From Sepioteuthis lessoniana (Eukaryota; Mollusca; Cephalopoda; Myopsida; Loliginidae), in contig OY757904.1 in the NCBI GenBank assembly GCA_963585895.1, positions 1,361,907 through 1,425,906 on the forward strand: a stretch of 64,000 nucleotides of DNA, written 5' to 3'. The notes beneath the pieces were generated by a model, which was not told the origin of the DNA, did no database searches, and saw only the letters and a list, made by a program, of their open reading frames with translations. Both the position numbers and the translations under genes were made by a program. This document shows positions 24,840 to 34,175 of the stretch, in pieces (position 1 is the stretch's first letter; each line of letters opens with the position of its first letter).

Positions 24840-25600
24840 TAGACATAAAAGATTAAGCAATAGAGGCAACAAAAACATTAAGAAAGAAGCACAAGACTGA
24901 ATCCATAAAAAACGTCTGGGAAGAAAAAAAAACCCTACGTGGACGATACGCACAACGAATTAGAAATGGTGGTATAGAGAAAGTAAAAACTAATCGATAA
25001 AAAATGCTCCACTGAAGGTGGAGACAGGGGGGTTATTGACAGCAGCAAGGACCAGAACTAATAGAAATTATCAGTCAAACATGATATAAAAACGGATCAA
25101 ACCCAATATATAGATTGTACAAAAACTGAATCCATTAATCATTTCGAGTCCGGTTGCCCAATCCTAACATCGAAGGAATATAAAGAAGGGCATGAGATAA
25201 TATAACATTATATACATAAGAAAATATGTAAATAATATGGAATACCAAACCTGGGTATAAAGACGAACTTGAAACAGTTACAGAAACAAAAGGAGGTACC
25301 CTTCTCTGGGACTTTACAATCCAAACTAACAGAAAAAAAAAACAGAGTAATAGACCAGTTATAGTGTTTAAGGACTGTCAAAAAATAACTTGCCTTCTTA
25401 TTCATATGTCAGTGCAATAGATAGTAACATATAAAAGAATATAATAGAATAAATACAAAGATATAAAAATAGAAATTGAAAAAACGTTTCACTTTAAAAC
25501 TACCACAATACCAGCAATAGTGAGAGCCCTAAGTGCAAGAAAGGGACAGATAAACGCGTTAGTCCCAGACTATGTGAAATACTCTTCTTAGAAGAGTAGT
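24840..25600 (+). mobile_element. R2-superfamily LINE 3' region, divergent second lineage
   Basis: Broken frames encode, in order, KKTLRGRYAQRIRNGG, GLLTAARTRTNRNYQ, a CCHC-knuckle relic (TESINHFESGC near 25120), TLLWDFTIQTNRK, and FKDCQKITCLLIHMSV. The order matches the C-terminal half of restriction-like-endonuclease LINEs: zinc knuckle, then the LLWDF/IQTD stretch, then the PD...D catalytic block. The catalytic motif is destroyed: RPD reads RPV and the later Asp reads His. Wording differs consistently from the R4-type copies downstream, so this is a different, older family. It is 5'-truncated. Confidence 0.7.
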
Positions 25601-25619
25601 ATTTATGTGACTGAAACAT

Positions 25620-26210
25620 CAGTCAAAACAAATACATAAAATACATATAATCACTACCTTCCCTCAGTCTAGGTCTTGGGTAAAAACCTGAGAACTTGTC
25701 ATTTAGTGGATTTTGTTGTTCCAGTAGACTAGAGAGAAAAAATGAAAGAAAACGAAAAGATAGACAAATAATTGGACATTCCCAGAGGACTAAAAGAGCT
25801 GGGAACATGAGAATTGCAGTTGATGCACTTTGAAGTATCTTGAAAGGCTTAGAAAAGGACGTGAGGAATTGGAAATCAGAAGAAACCAGACTATAGCATT
25901 GTTTAGATCTGCCAGAATTCTGAGAAGAATCCTGGAGACTTGATGAGATTTGCTGTCACTCAGACTCCAGTGAAAGACTACCAGCTACAGCTAGTGCGAT
26001 CAATTGTAATTGTTGCACTTGGAACGATCCCCGAAGACTTGGTAAGCGAGTTGGAAGAATTGGAATTCGGAGGACGAGCCGAGTACATCCAAAACCACCA
26101 CACTGTTAAGATTAGCCAGAATACGGAGAAGAATCCTGGAGATCTGAGGAGACTTGTTATCCATATTTACCAACCCCTCCGCTCGGGCAGGATATGACAC
26201 AAGGTCAATT
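25620..26210 (+). mobile_element. R4-type LINE 3' tail, two partial copies in tandem
   Basis: The segment GNMRIAVDAL followed by ARILRRILET (to about 25945) is repeated after TCACTCAGACTCCAGTGAAAG as IVALGTIPEDLVSELEELEFGG and ARIRRRILEI-like sequence. These correspond to the extreme C-terminus and 3' untranslated region of the R4-type copy at 27514-30209. The ORF 25940-26197 is a by-product. A SINE interrupts it immediately downstream. Confidence 0.75.
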
Positions 26211-26214
26211 TTTT

Positions 26215-26452
26215 AAGCGGAGTTTAACAGGTTTGAATTCAGAGTTTTCCTTCTCCTAGACTAGTTGCCTCACCAAAGCTGAAGAACCTTGTCTGCCCTA
26301 CTATTTACCCATAGCTGGAGGGAGAATAATTGGATTCATACCTTTCCCAAGGGTATTAGTGCTATGTGAAATGCAATCAGTCAGGTCCAGGATTTGAACA
26401 CGTGTCGCCGTGTCCATATCCTGTGACGATAACCATTACACCACGGGCACTT
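26215..26452 (-). mobile_element. tRNA-derived SINE, antisense, near full length
   Basis: On the minus strand the head CCGTGGTGTAATGGTTATC holds the A box and GTGTTCAAATCCTGGAC the B box. The body has CCCTTGGGAAAGGTATGAATCC, as in the SINE at 48071. The 3' part (GCTTTGGTGAGGCAACTAGTC through GAATTCAAACCTG) is shared with the SINE at 30480-30690. Pol III-type retroposon with no protein coding. It sits between two R4-type blocks and may have inserted into one. Confidence 0.85.
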
Positions 26453-26454
26453 GT

Positions 26455-27513
26455 TGTCACTCAGTGAAAGACCATCAGCTGACGCAGGTGGGAAAACTCT
26501 CAAGGAATAAAAAAAATCATCTAAGACAAACGAGGAAACTTCTCGAAACCAAGCTCTACAACAGGAATATCATCAAAAGGATAAACACCTGAGTTGTCCC
26601 CCTTGTAAGATGCTAGAAATGGACAAGGGAAGAACTTCAAGAAATGAACCTACATTAAGGCCTTTACATCCGAGAGGTTGACAAATTATGTATATCAAGA
26701 AAAGATAGCGTCGATTCATCAAATGAGCCCATAAAAACTAATTATTAATAATTGTATTGATATTTTAAGCGACAAACTGACGAACTCTCAAACGGGAAGA
26801 CCTGGAGATGGCTATGAAAGGGAACACTTAAGAGAGAAACAGACCGACTATTTTAACGCGAAAATAGATAAGAGACAACATAATTGCCGGTGTAGCTTAT
26901 GTGGTTTTAGAAACGAAACTATAACCACATATAATAAACGAATTCAGCAAACAAGCACAAAAGGAGTACAAGACTTGACACAACTGGCTGCTAAAGGTGA
27001 TCCACTGGGAATTGTGTAAGAAATTAAAATAATATATTCAAAAACCAGAATCTGTCTTGGAGAATGAGATGCCCCGAATCCCTTATTATTGTGATATACA
27101 AACAGATCACCTAATCCTGACCAGGGATTATTAGAGAAAAGGTGGGGGAACCAGACAAATACTGGAAATTGCCGTCGGACCACAGAGTTAAAAGCAAAGA
27201 AAACCAAAAGAAAGACAAGTACTTACCCCTTGCAAGAGAATGAAAAAAGTTATGGAATATGAGGGTGACAGCAGTACCAGTTGCAATCCGTACGCTTGGA
27301 ACGGTCCCCAAAGGCTAAAGGTAAAGGAACTAGAAGAGCTGGAAATCAGTGAACATGCCGAAACCATCCAAACTATAGCATTACTAAGATTGGCCAAAAT
27401 ACAGCAGAGAATCCTCGAGAATTGAGAATATTTCCTGTCATTTAGACTCCAGTGAAAGACTATCAGCTAACGCTGATATAAAAAATTCGTAAGGGGAAAT
27501 AATAATAATAATA
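26455..27513 (+). mobile_element. R4-type LINE, internally deleted copy ending in (TAA)n
   Basis: Begins with the family 3' segment GTCACTCAGTGAAAGACC and then reads LRQTRKLLETKLYNRNIIKR (26515-26590). It continues through the KTWRWL-type block, the C-terminal SDHRVK-like and KYLPLARE pieces (27180-27240) and the terminal LEISEHAETIQTIALLRLAK (27330-27400). Stops and frameshifts are frequent. It ends with the conserved 3' tail and an (AAT)n tract at 27498-27513, which directly abuts the 5' edge of the next copy. Confidence 0.85.
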
Positions 27514-30209
27514 GATGACCAAAGGGAAGACCACTCTAACCCAAAATGACCAACTCAACGTAGCAGCCCCAACCATTTATGAACCATAACGTGCCTACTG
27601 ATGATGAGGCAAACACTAACGGCACAAATTAGGGAGAAGATCTACTACTCACTGATAAGCCGCAGCGAACAGAAAGGATGCGGCAAGAGAATTTGTGGCG
27701 CAGAGGACCTACTATATATAGATCAACATATCCTCAACGAAGGTAAAACGAGACGGAAAAATCTAGCTATGGCTTGGATTGACTACAAAAAGTCTTACGA
27801 TATTGTCCATCAAAGCTGGATACTACACTGTCCCAAAATATATAAAATATCCGATCCAGTCGTACAGTTAGTTTATCGAGAAGATCATGGAAACCTGGGG
27901 AATGGAATTGATAGCAGGAAAAGGCTTAACAGAGGTAAAGATCCAAAGAGGCATATTCCAGGAAATGCACTATCACCATTACTATTTGTGATAGCCATGA
28001 TGCCACTCAACCACATCCTTTGGAAATTCACAGCCGGCTACAAACTCAGTATAGCGCAGGAAAAAAATCAACCACTTGATGTACATGGACGAGATCAAAC
28101 TTTTTGCCAAAAACGAAAAAAATTGGAAACTCTAATACAAACGGTGAGAATATGCAGGCAAGATATAGGAAAGACATTTTGCATAGAAAAATGCGCCATG
28201 CTAGTAAGGAAAAGTGGCAAACGACACATGACTGAAGGTGTTGTATTTTGACCTTCGACCCGGCCCAAAATGCAATTAAAGGTGATGCACCGGAAGGAAG
28301 TGACACATTCCAATGGCAGTTAGGAGAGGAAATCGCGTGGGCGGAAATTGGCAAACAAAATGGGACAAGCTAAAAAATCCCATGATACTCTCAGAGACTG
28401 ACGCACCAGAAGAGAGTGACCTCTGAACTGCATGACAGTTATTTCCGCTTGATGACGATTAAACATGCGATTTCAAAGATCGAGTGGGCGATCGAGTGGG
28501 CGTTGAACTATTATATAACTCAGTCAAGACAGAAGTCAAGTTCGAGTTCCAGTTACAGTTGGAGTAAGAGTTATAGACGAGATGTGGTAGGGAAAGCCAC
28601 ACCCGGCCGAGGGGCCCTCGGGAACCCCGATGGAGTTTGGGGACCAGAGAAGTTGCTGATAAGATGCAGTAAAGAAAGCCAGCACCCAGCAGAGTGGACC
28701 CCAGGGTCTCCGGTTGAGCATCAGGAGAACGAGAAAGACACAACACTGAGGGCCATAAGAGTGAGGGTCAAAATTTTGCAGTTTCTGTTCGGTCTCCAGC
28801 TCCCTCTCACACACCAACCTTGAGTACCCCTTTTCGAACCCTTCCAATAAAGACAGAGAGGTAAATATTTTGTTAAAGAAGACTTCATGCGTCTTTATTA
28901 TTGTGTCGTTATGATGCTGTAGATGACGATATAACAAAGGAATCTAACTACCAAATCAATTAGTCATCAGAACGCTCGGAGACAAGATACCAACAAATAT
29001 TTGGGGATAAATGAAGCTGACACCATCAAACAAGCGGAAATGAAAGAAAAAATTTAAAAAGAGTATCTCAGAAGAACCAGAAAATTACTCTAGACAAAAC
29101 TCTAAGGCAGGAACCTTGTCGAAAGGATAAATACCTGAGCTATCCTCCTCGTAAGATACTCGGGACCATTCTTGAAGTGAACCAGAGAAGAACTTAAAAA
29201 ATGGACCACAGAATAAGAAAACTAATGAACATGCATATGGCATTGCATCCTCGAGATGACGTTGACAAACTGTCAAGAAAAGAGGGGGAAAGATGACTTG
29301 CCGGCCTTGAAGACAGCGTTGACCCATCGAAACAATACTAACGATACAAAAACCAGCGGAACAGCAATAACCAGAAAACAAAAATGGGAAGAAAAACAAC
29401 TCTATGGACGCTTTAAGCGACTAACAAGCGACATCTCACACGAGAAAACGTGGACGTGGCTAAGAAAAGGAAACGTTAAGAGAGAAACTGAATCCCTTCA
29501 AATAGCAGCACAAAAACAAACGTCATAATGACAAACCATATCGAAGCGAGAATAAATAAGACACAACAAAGCAGCAGATATAGGTTATGTGGTGATATAC
29601 AGGAAACCATCATTCACATAATAAGCGAAAGCTGCAAATTAGCACAGAAAGAGTATAAGACTAGGCACAACACAGTAGGCAAGGAATTGTGCAAGAATTT
29701 TAAATTGACCATACGAACAAATGGTGTATGCATAATCCAAAATCTGTCTTGGAGAATGAGACGCAAATCTCCTCTGTGATTTTTAGTTAAAAATGGATCA
29801 CTTAATCTCGGCCAGACGACTAGACCATATAAAAATCCACAAAAAAGAGAGAACTTGCAGGATTATGGACTTTGCTGTCTCAGCGGACCATAGAGTGACA
29901 TTTAAAAAAAGTGAAAAGAAGAATAAGTACCTCGACCTTGCTAGGGAATTGAAAAAACTGTGGAACATGAAAGTGACGAATATACCAATTGTGATTGGTG
30001 CTCTTGGTAAGTCACCAAATGATTGGTACAGGAACTGAAGGACTTGGAAACAACGGAACAGTTGGAGACTGTCCAAACTACATTGTTGAGACCGTCCAGA
30101 ATACTGAGAAGAGTCCTGGAGACTTGAAAAGACTTGCTGTCACTCAAACTCCAGTAGAAAACATTCAGCTAACGCCCTCAAGGAGTATAATAATAATAAT
30201 AATAATAAT
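27514..30209 (+). mobile_element. R4-type (restriction-like endonuclease) LINE, 5'-truncated
   Basis: Starts at MTKGKTTLTQND (27515) in the reverse transcriptase. RT motif A reads AMAWIDYKKSYD (27766-27801) and motif B reads GNALSPLLFVIAMMPLN (27962-28012). A frameshift follows, and the catalytic box reads YMDE at 28082-28093, with the second aspartate replaced. After a solo LTR (28239-28936) the frame resumes as LPNQLVIRTLGDK. Then come GKKQLYGRFKR-type sequence, a damaged CCHC knuckle (YRLCGD...HIISESC, first Cys lost; 29580-29640) and an endonuclease block RRLD...RIMDF (29805-29870, normally RPD...D). It ends in (TAA)n at 30187-30209. The ORFs at 27601-28251, 29256-29528 and 29528-29779 are its surviving pieces. 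The (TAA)n on both sides fits an R4/Dong-like target. Confidence 0.9.
28235..28940 (+). mobile_element. 698-bp solo LTR with AAGG target duplication
   Basis: 28239-28936 starts TGTTGTATTTTG and ends ATATAACA, the TG...CA boundary of LTR retrotransposons. It is flanked by AAGG at 28235-28238 and 28937-28940. Removing the LTR and one AAGG rejoins the LINE at the expected codon: MTEG then, after one stop codon, LPNQ. A poly(A) signal AATAAA lies at 28846-28851. The GC-rich central part gives ORFs at 28416-28823 (plus) and 28536-28937 (minus) that are not genes. A 4-bp duplication fits Ty3/gypsy-like integration. Orientation is set by the AATAAA. Confidence 0.88.
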
Positions 30210-30254
30210 TTGTATGCACACAGTTACACGGTTTCAAGAATTCCTATCCAATAC

Positions 30255-30430
30255 TAATGGTTTTAAAACAGTTTTATTTGACCCACATAGATAGATCCCT
30301 AAGAAGCAGTAACACACCAGGTCAGAGTGAACCGGGAAATATTGGTAAAGAAAGGGTATTTCATACTCCCAAGAATAACAAAATTAGAACCACACTACCG
30401 GATACAGTTAATGTCATACCTAGGAAAACT
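30255..30430 (-). mobile_element. composite dispersed repeat, decayed antisense copy
   Basis: On the plus strand, CAGTTTTATTTGACCCACAT, CCAGGTCAGAGTGAACC and GTTAATGTCATACC follow in the order expected for the reverse complement of the composite repeat core at 8605-9155. Divergence is high. It lies between a (TAA)n-ended LINE and a SINE. Confidence 0.6.
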
Positions 30431-30479
30431 TTTTGGGATTTGGAGAGGATGGAGTCGGCGTATTAGAATCAATGCCGAC

Positions 30480-30690
30480 AGTAAAAGGTTATAATCGTAA
30501 CGAAATGGACTCGACGCGCCAGGTTTAAATCCTGGTTTGGATAACTGGCATTTCAATTCACGCTAATTGTCTTGCGGAGAAGTATAAATCCTTCTCTTCT
30601 CCCTTCACCTATGGAAAAACTGATCTCTTTAGCTTTGGTTAGGCAACCAGTCTAGAAAAAGGAAAAAGTCTGAATTCAAAACCTGAAAAA
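30480..30690 (+). mobile_element. tRNA-derived SINE
   Basis: A B box is present as CCAGGTTTAAATCCTGG, but the A box region is worn. The body has TCCTTCTCTTCTCCC and ends with GCTTTGGTTAGGCAACC...GAATTCAAAACCTG, which is the reverse complement of the 3' portion of the antisense SINE at 26215-26452. Confidence 0.75.
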
Positions 30691-30878
30691 TGTTGTTCGG
30701 GAGAATGTGTGGAGCGTTGGTGCATCATTCTTCGGTTATTAAGTCATAAAAAAGCGTTACTTTTCCAACACAAAAGCCTTCATCACCATAGGCAAAATAA
30801 TATGTAAAAGCAGTCCAGCTGTTCACATCTTTAACTGAACTGTTGAGCCCCCTTACGTTAAAATCACCGGGAGAGTTC

Positions 30879-30882
<4 letters not shown>

Positions 30883-30937
<55 letters not shown>
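30883..30937. repeat. (TA)n microsatellite
   Basis: About 27 TA units. The Tyr-Ile ORF crossing it is an artefact. Confidence 0.98.
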
Positions 30938-30940
<3 letters not shown>

Positions 30941-31067
30941 GCATCTGGTATCAGTAGGAGTATTTTTCATTTTTGTTGTTGGTGATTACTTTCAGGAAAA
31001 AATAAAACATTAAAATATTAGAATGATCCTTCATTATCTATAATTTTGCATGACACAATTCATTTCC

Positions 31068-31096
31068 TTTTTCTCTCTCCCTCTCCCTCCTTTCCC

Positions 31097-31145
<49 letters not shown>

Positions 31146-31160
31146 CTCTGTCTCTGGCTC
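31068..31160. repeat. (TC)n microsatellite, interrupted
   Basis: TC-rich tract with a pure core at about 31100-31141. Confidence 0.95.
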
Positions 31161-32139
31161 TCTCTGTCTCTATCCTTTTAATGCCATGTTCGCTTCCGGG
31201 GAACATTAGTCAGTAGGGAAGATGATTTCCAAATTGGCTTAAATTAAATAATTTGCAACTATCTACCCGATACTTTTTAACAATTATTAACCGTCTGAGA
31301 ATTGCTTAAGAATGTTATTTCCAAAATGATCATTTCTATCCAGTGAACATCGCAAATTTGTTCCATGCAGAAAATGAGAATAGAGAATTCTGGTTTTCTT
31401 GTGCGTTTAATCTGAGATTGATGGTAGCGGTGGTGGGGAAATCCTGAGATAATGCAATCACAATTTGGCAGGCTTGTTGGTTGTACATTAAAGCGAAACG
31501 GAAAAGGCAAGAGAAAGAAAGAAAGAAAGAAAGAAGGTAAATTAAACTGACATATTCCGTTCGATAATTATTTTCTGGAAGACATGTTTTACCGACCAAA
31601 CTATTATCGCCGAGTACGAAATGGAAGATGAAAAACAAAAAAATTAAAAAATACAAAAAAGAAAGCTCGATCAAGTTTCTTGGCAATGTAAGTAAATATC
31701 ATCTACACAAGAATTACTGATGAAAACAAATCAATGAAAGTGATTTGTCTATATTTCGTTCATGGATTCTTTATTGAAATTGTTACATTTTTAAAGACTA
31801 TAAACATTGTCAGCTACAATTATTTTGTGAATATTAGTTCTATGTAGAAATTGTGTATTCAGTTTGAAATAGACTGAAGTTCTGAAATATTTCCACACTA
31901 CTAATTCCTTTTGCTTTTTTAGTTCTATTGTGGTGAGATAAAATCATTATTATAACTATTAATTGTAGTCAGTGAAAGAATAAGCAGTAAATTGACTTTT
32001 CTCAAGTAAGTCGCGTGAATGCGTCCAAACACATGACCTTCACAAATCATTTTATTAAATTTTACGATATATCTTTGTGCATATGTTACGTTTATGTATC
32101 ATAAGTTCTCTGGCTAGATCTATGTATTTCACCAGTTTC
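31161..32139. other. AT-rich non-coding DNA, no gene seen
   Basis: The minus-strand ORFs at 31277-31510 and 31336-31686 overlap each other and contain (GAAA)n-derived Phe/Ser/Leu runs. No domain was recognised. Confidence 0.5.
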
Positions 32140-33998
32140 CTTTAATTTCACTCTTTATTCTTCTAGAACGATTATGTCCATTTGCTGATAGGTTATTTTC
32201 TTATTATTAACCATAACAAAGTCTGATCTTCTGGTCTGAATTAGTTGATCTATTTTTATCCCAAAATTCCAGAGGTTTGTATGTCACATTTTCTAGAACC
32301 GGTTCTGGCCTGGACATATTTTCTAGAATCGGTTCTGGCCTGGGCATATACTATTGGTCTGTATCGTTGAAATTAACTTACTTGCATAATTCCCAGTGGA
32401 CCACTTTTCCCTCTCTGCATCTGTACCAATTTGTTGCATTCAAATATTATAAGGTTGACTGTTTCATCTCTTTCAATACCGTTTACTAATGATATCTTCT
32501 TGAGTCGTATCTAAGCTTTTTCATAATTGATTCAAATGATATTATTTATAAATAATTACTTGATTTCTCTCTTTAGATTTCCCTTGCGTAGCCATGTTCC
32601 CGTTGCCTCATACGCAATTTCTTTCCCCACCCAATCGTGCTTAGTTTTGCTCTTCTTTTGCGCGATTTTATTGTATTTACTAATGCGATTACCCGTTTAA
32701 TTTTTGTTACCATAGAACCTAGACTTATTGATTTTTACCGTAATATAGTTGGTATTTATGGTGCCGTTTTCTGCAACTATTAGAGCAAATACTGTTTCTA
32801 TCTAAAGGATCCCATTTCATAGCCATGTCCATGTCTTTTCGTGTACAATCTCACCTGTTTGTCGCTTGAAATATCGATACAGTTATTTTTTCTTCCCATT
32901 TCTATTTCATAATTTTTGTTGTTCAGTTTGTTTTTATTTTGTCAATGATGTTACTGGCTGCTGTAATTAGGCTTTGTTTCCTCTTTTTAATGTAGTTTTC
33001 GAGACTTTGTATTGATGCATCCACGTAATCTTCAATGCTGGCGTGTCTTCTTCCTCATTTTCTTGATATATATAATCCGTGTCATCTCACGGATATAATG
33101 TTTTGTGAATGGTCATCAATTTTGGGGGGATTTGGTCCATTTGTCTGAGTTCTTCCTTTGTCCTGAGTATCTTACGGAGAGAACTGCCCATATATTTAAC
33201 CCTTTGAAGAGATTTCTGGTGGAGAGAAGTTTTCTCGTTCTTCAGAGGTATCCTTATTTTCCATTTCCAATATTCTCAATTATTTGTAATTTTTCTTTTT
33301 CCAAGCATTTTGATTCTTTCCTGATTTTGGCAGTTTTCTTCCTTTCGTTGTTTGTCTTTTCCCACTCTTCATCAGGAACATGGCGCAATTTTCTTGGCCA
33401 AAATTCCATCCCTATTTCTTGGTTGTATATACTTAATGCTTTTTATCAAAGTCATCGGTTCTTTTTCATTTTTTGCAAATAGCTTGATATCATCCATGGA
33501 TATAAAGAAATTTTTTGTGATTTTTCAGCGTTGTAGTTTCCAAAACACTTGTTAAGTATGTAATTAAGTGGCAGTATTGCTATTATAAATAGTGTTGTGG
33601 TAGGAGAGAATCTCTCGAGAAGATGCCTCTTTCGATTTTCATTCCGGCATAAGTTTTTTCTCTTGCTGCCAAGTCCACTTTCTAGTTTTTCATGGCTTCC
33701 GTGATAACTTTTTCGGATTGTTTTTTTACATTTTCAGACATTCTGTGGTTTAAGTTTGCGGAATATATCATAGGCCTTTTTGTAGTCAATCCATACCATA
33801 CCTACATTTTCCCGTTTCGTTTTGGTCTCCATGAAGATGTGCTGATCAATGTATAATAGGTTCCCTTGCGGCATTCCTTCAGTTCTTCCTAAAATAGGCT
33901 ACAGTATACAAGCGAATGATAGATCTCTTCTCTACCCTGTCCGGTCAGGATGGTTCACATCATAAGAAAAAACATTATCGGTCTATAATTACTGGAGA
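32140..33998 (-). mobile_element. R4-type LINE, older divergent copy
   Basis: On the minus strand the frames read, from high to low coordinate, SSNYRPI (about 33980), LLYIDQHIF (33850), an RT motif A VGMVWIDYKKAYDI (about 33770-33810), LFIIAILPLNYILNKC (33550-33600) and a catalytic-box region YPWMISSYLQK where YMDD is expected (about 33495). The C-terminal PEPVLENVTYKPLEFWDKN block follows (32250-32330). Many stops and indels are present. A 33-bp tandem duplication (TTTTCTAGAACCGGTTCTGG) sits at about 32287-32350. Its wording is more divergent than the neighbouring copy at 34176-37600, suggesting an older subfamily. It ends against the 3' tail of that cluster. Confidence 0.8.
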
Positions 33999-34004
33999 TT
34001 GATT

Positions 34005-34175
34005 ATTTTTTATTATTTCACTCCTTGTGAGTTTTTAACAAGAGTATTAACTGGAGGGCTTTCACTGGTGTCTGAGTGACAGCAAGTCTTCTCTGGTCTC
34101 CAGGACTCTTCTGAGTATTCTTGCCAATCTTAGTAATTTGTAGTCTGGATGATTTCGATTATTAACATTATTATT
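34005..34175 (-). mobile_element. R4-type LINE 3' tail plus (TTA)n
   Basis: On the plus strand, CACTGGTGTCTGAGTGACAG, CTCCAGGACTCTTCTGAGTA and CCAATCTTAGTAATT are the reverse complement of the family 3' tail. An ATT-rich tract (34158-34175) follows, then another tail of the same family starts. This is a severely 5'-truncated copy sitting on the (TAA)n end of the larger copy. Confidence 0.8.

Noticed and set aside
28416..28937. 135- and 133-codon ORFs on opposite strands
   Set aside because: Both lie within the solo LTR (28239-28936), whose GC-rich sequence lacks stops. No domain is present.
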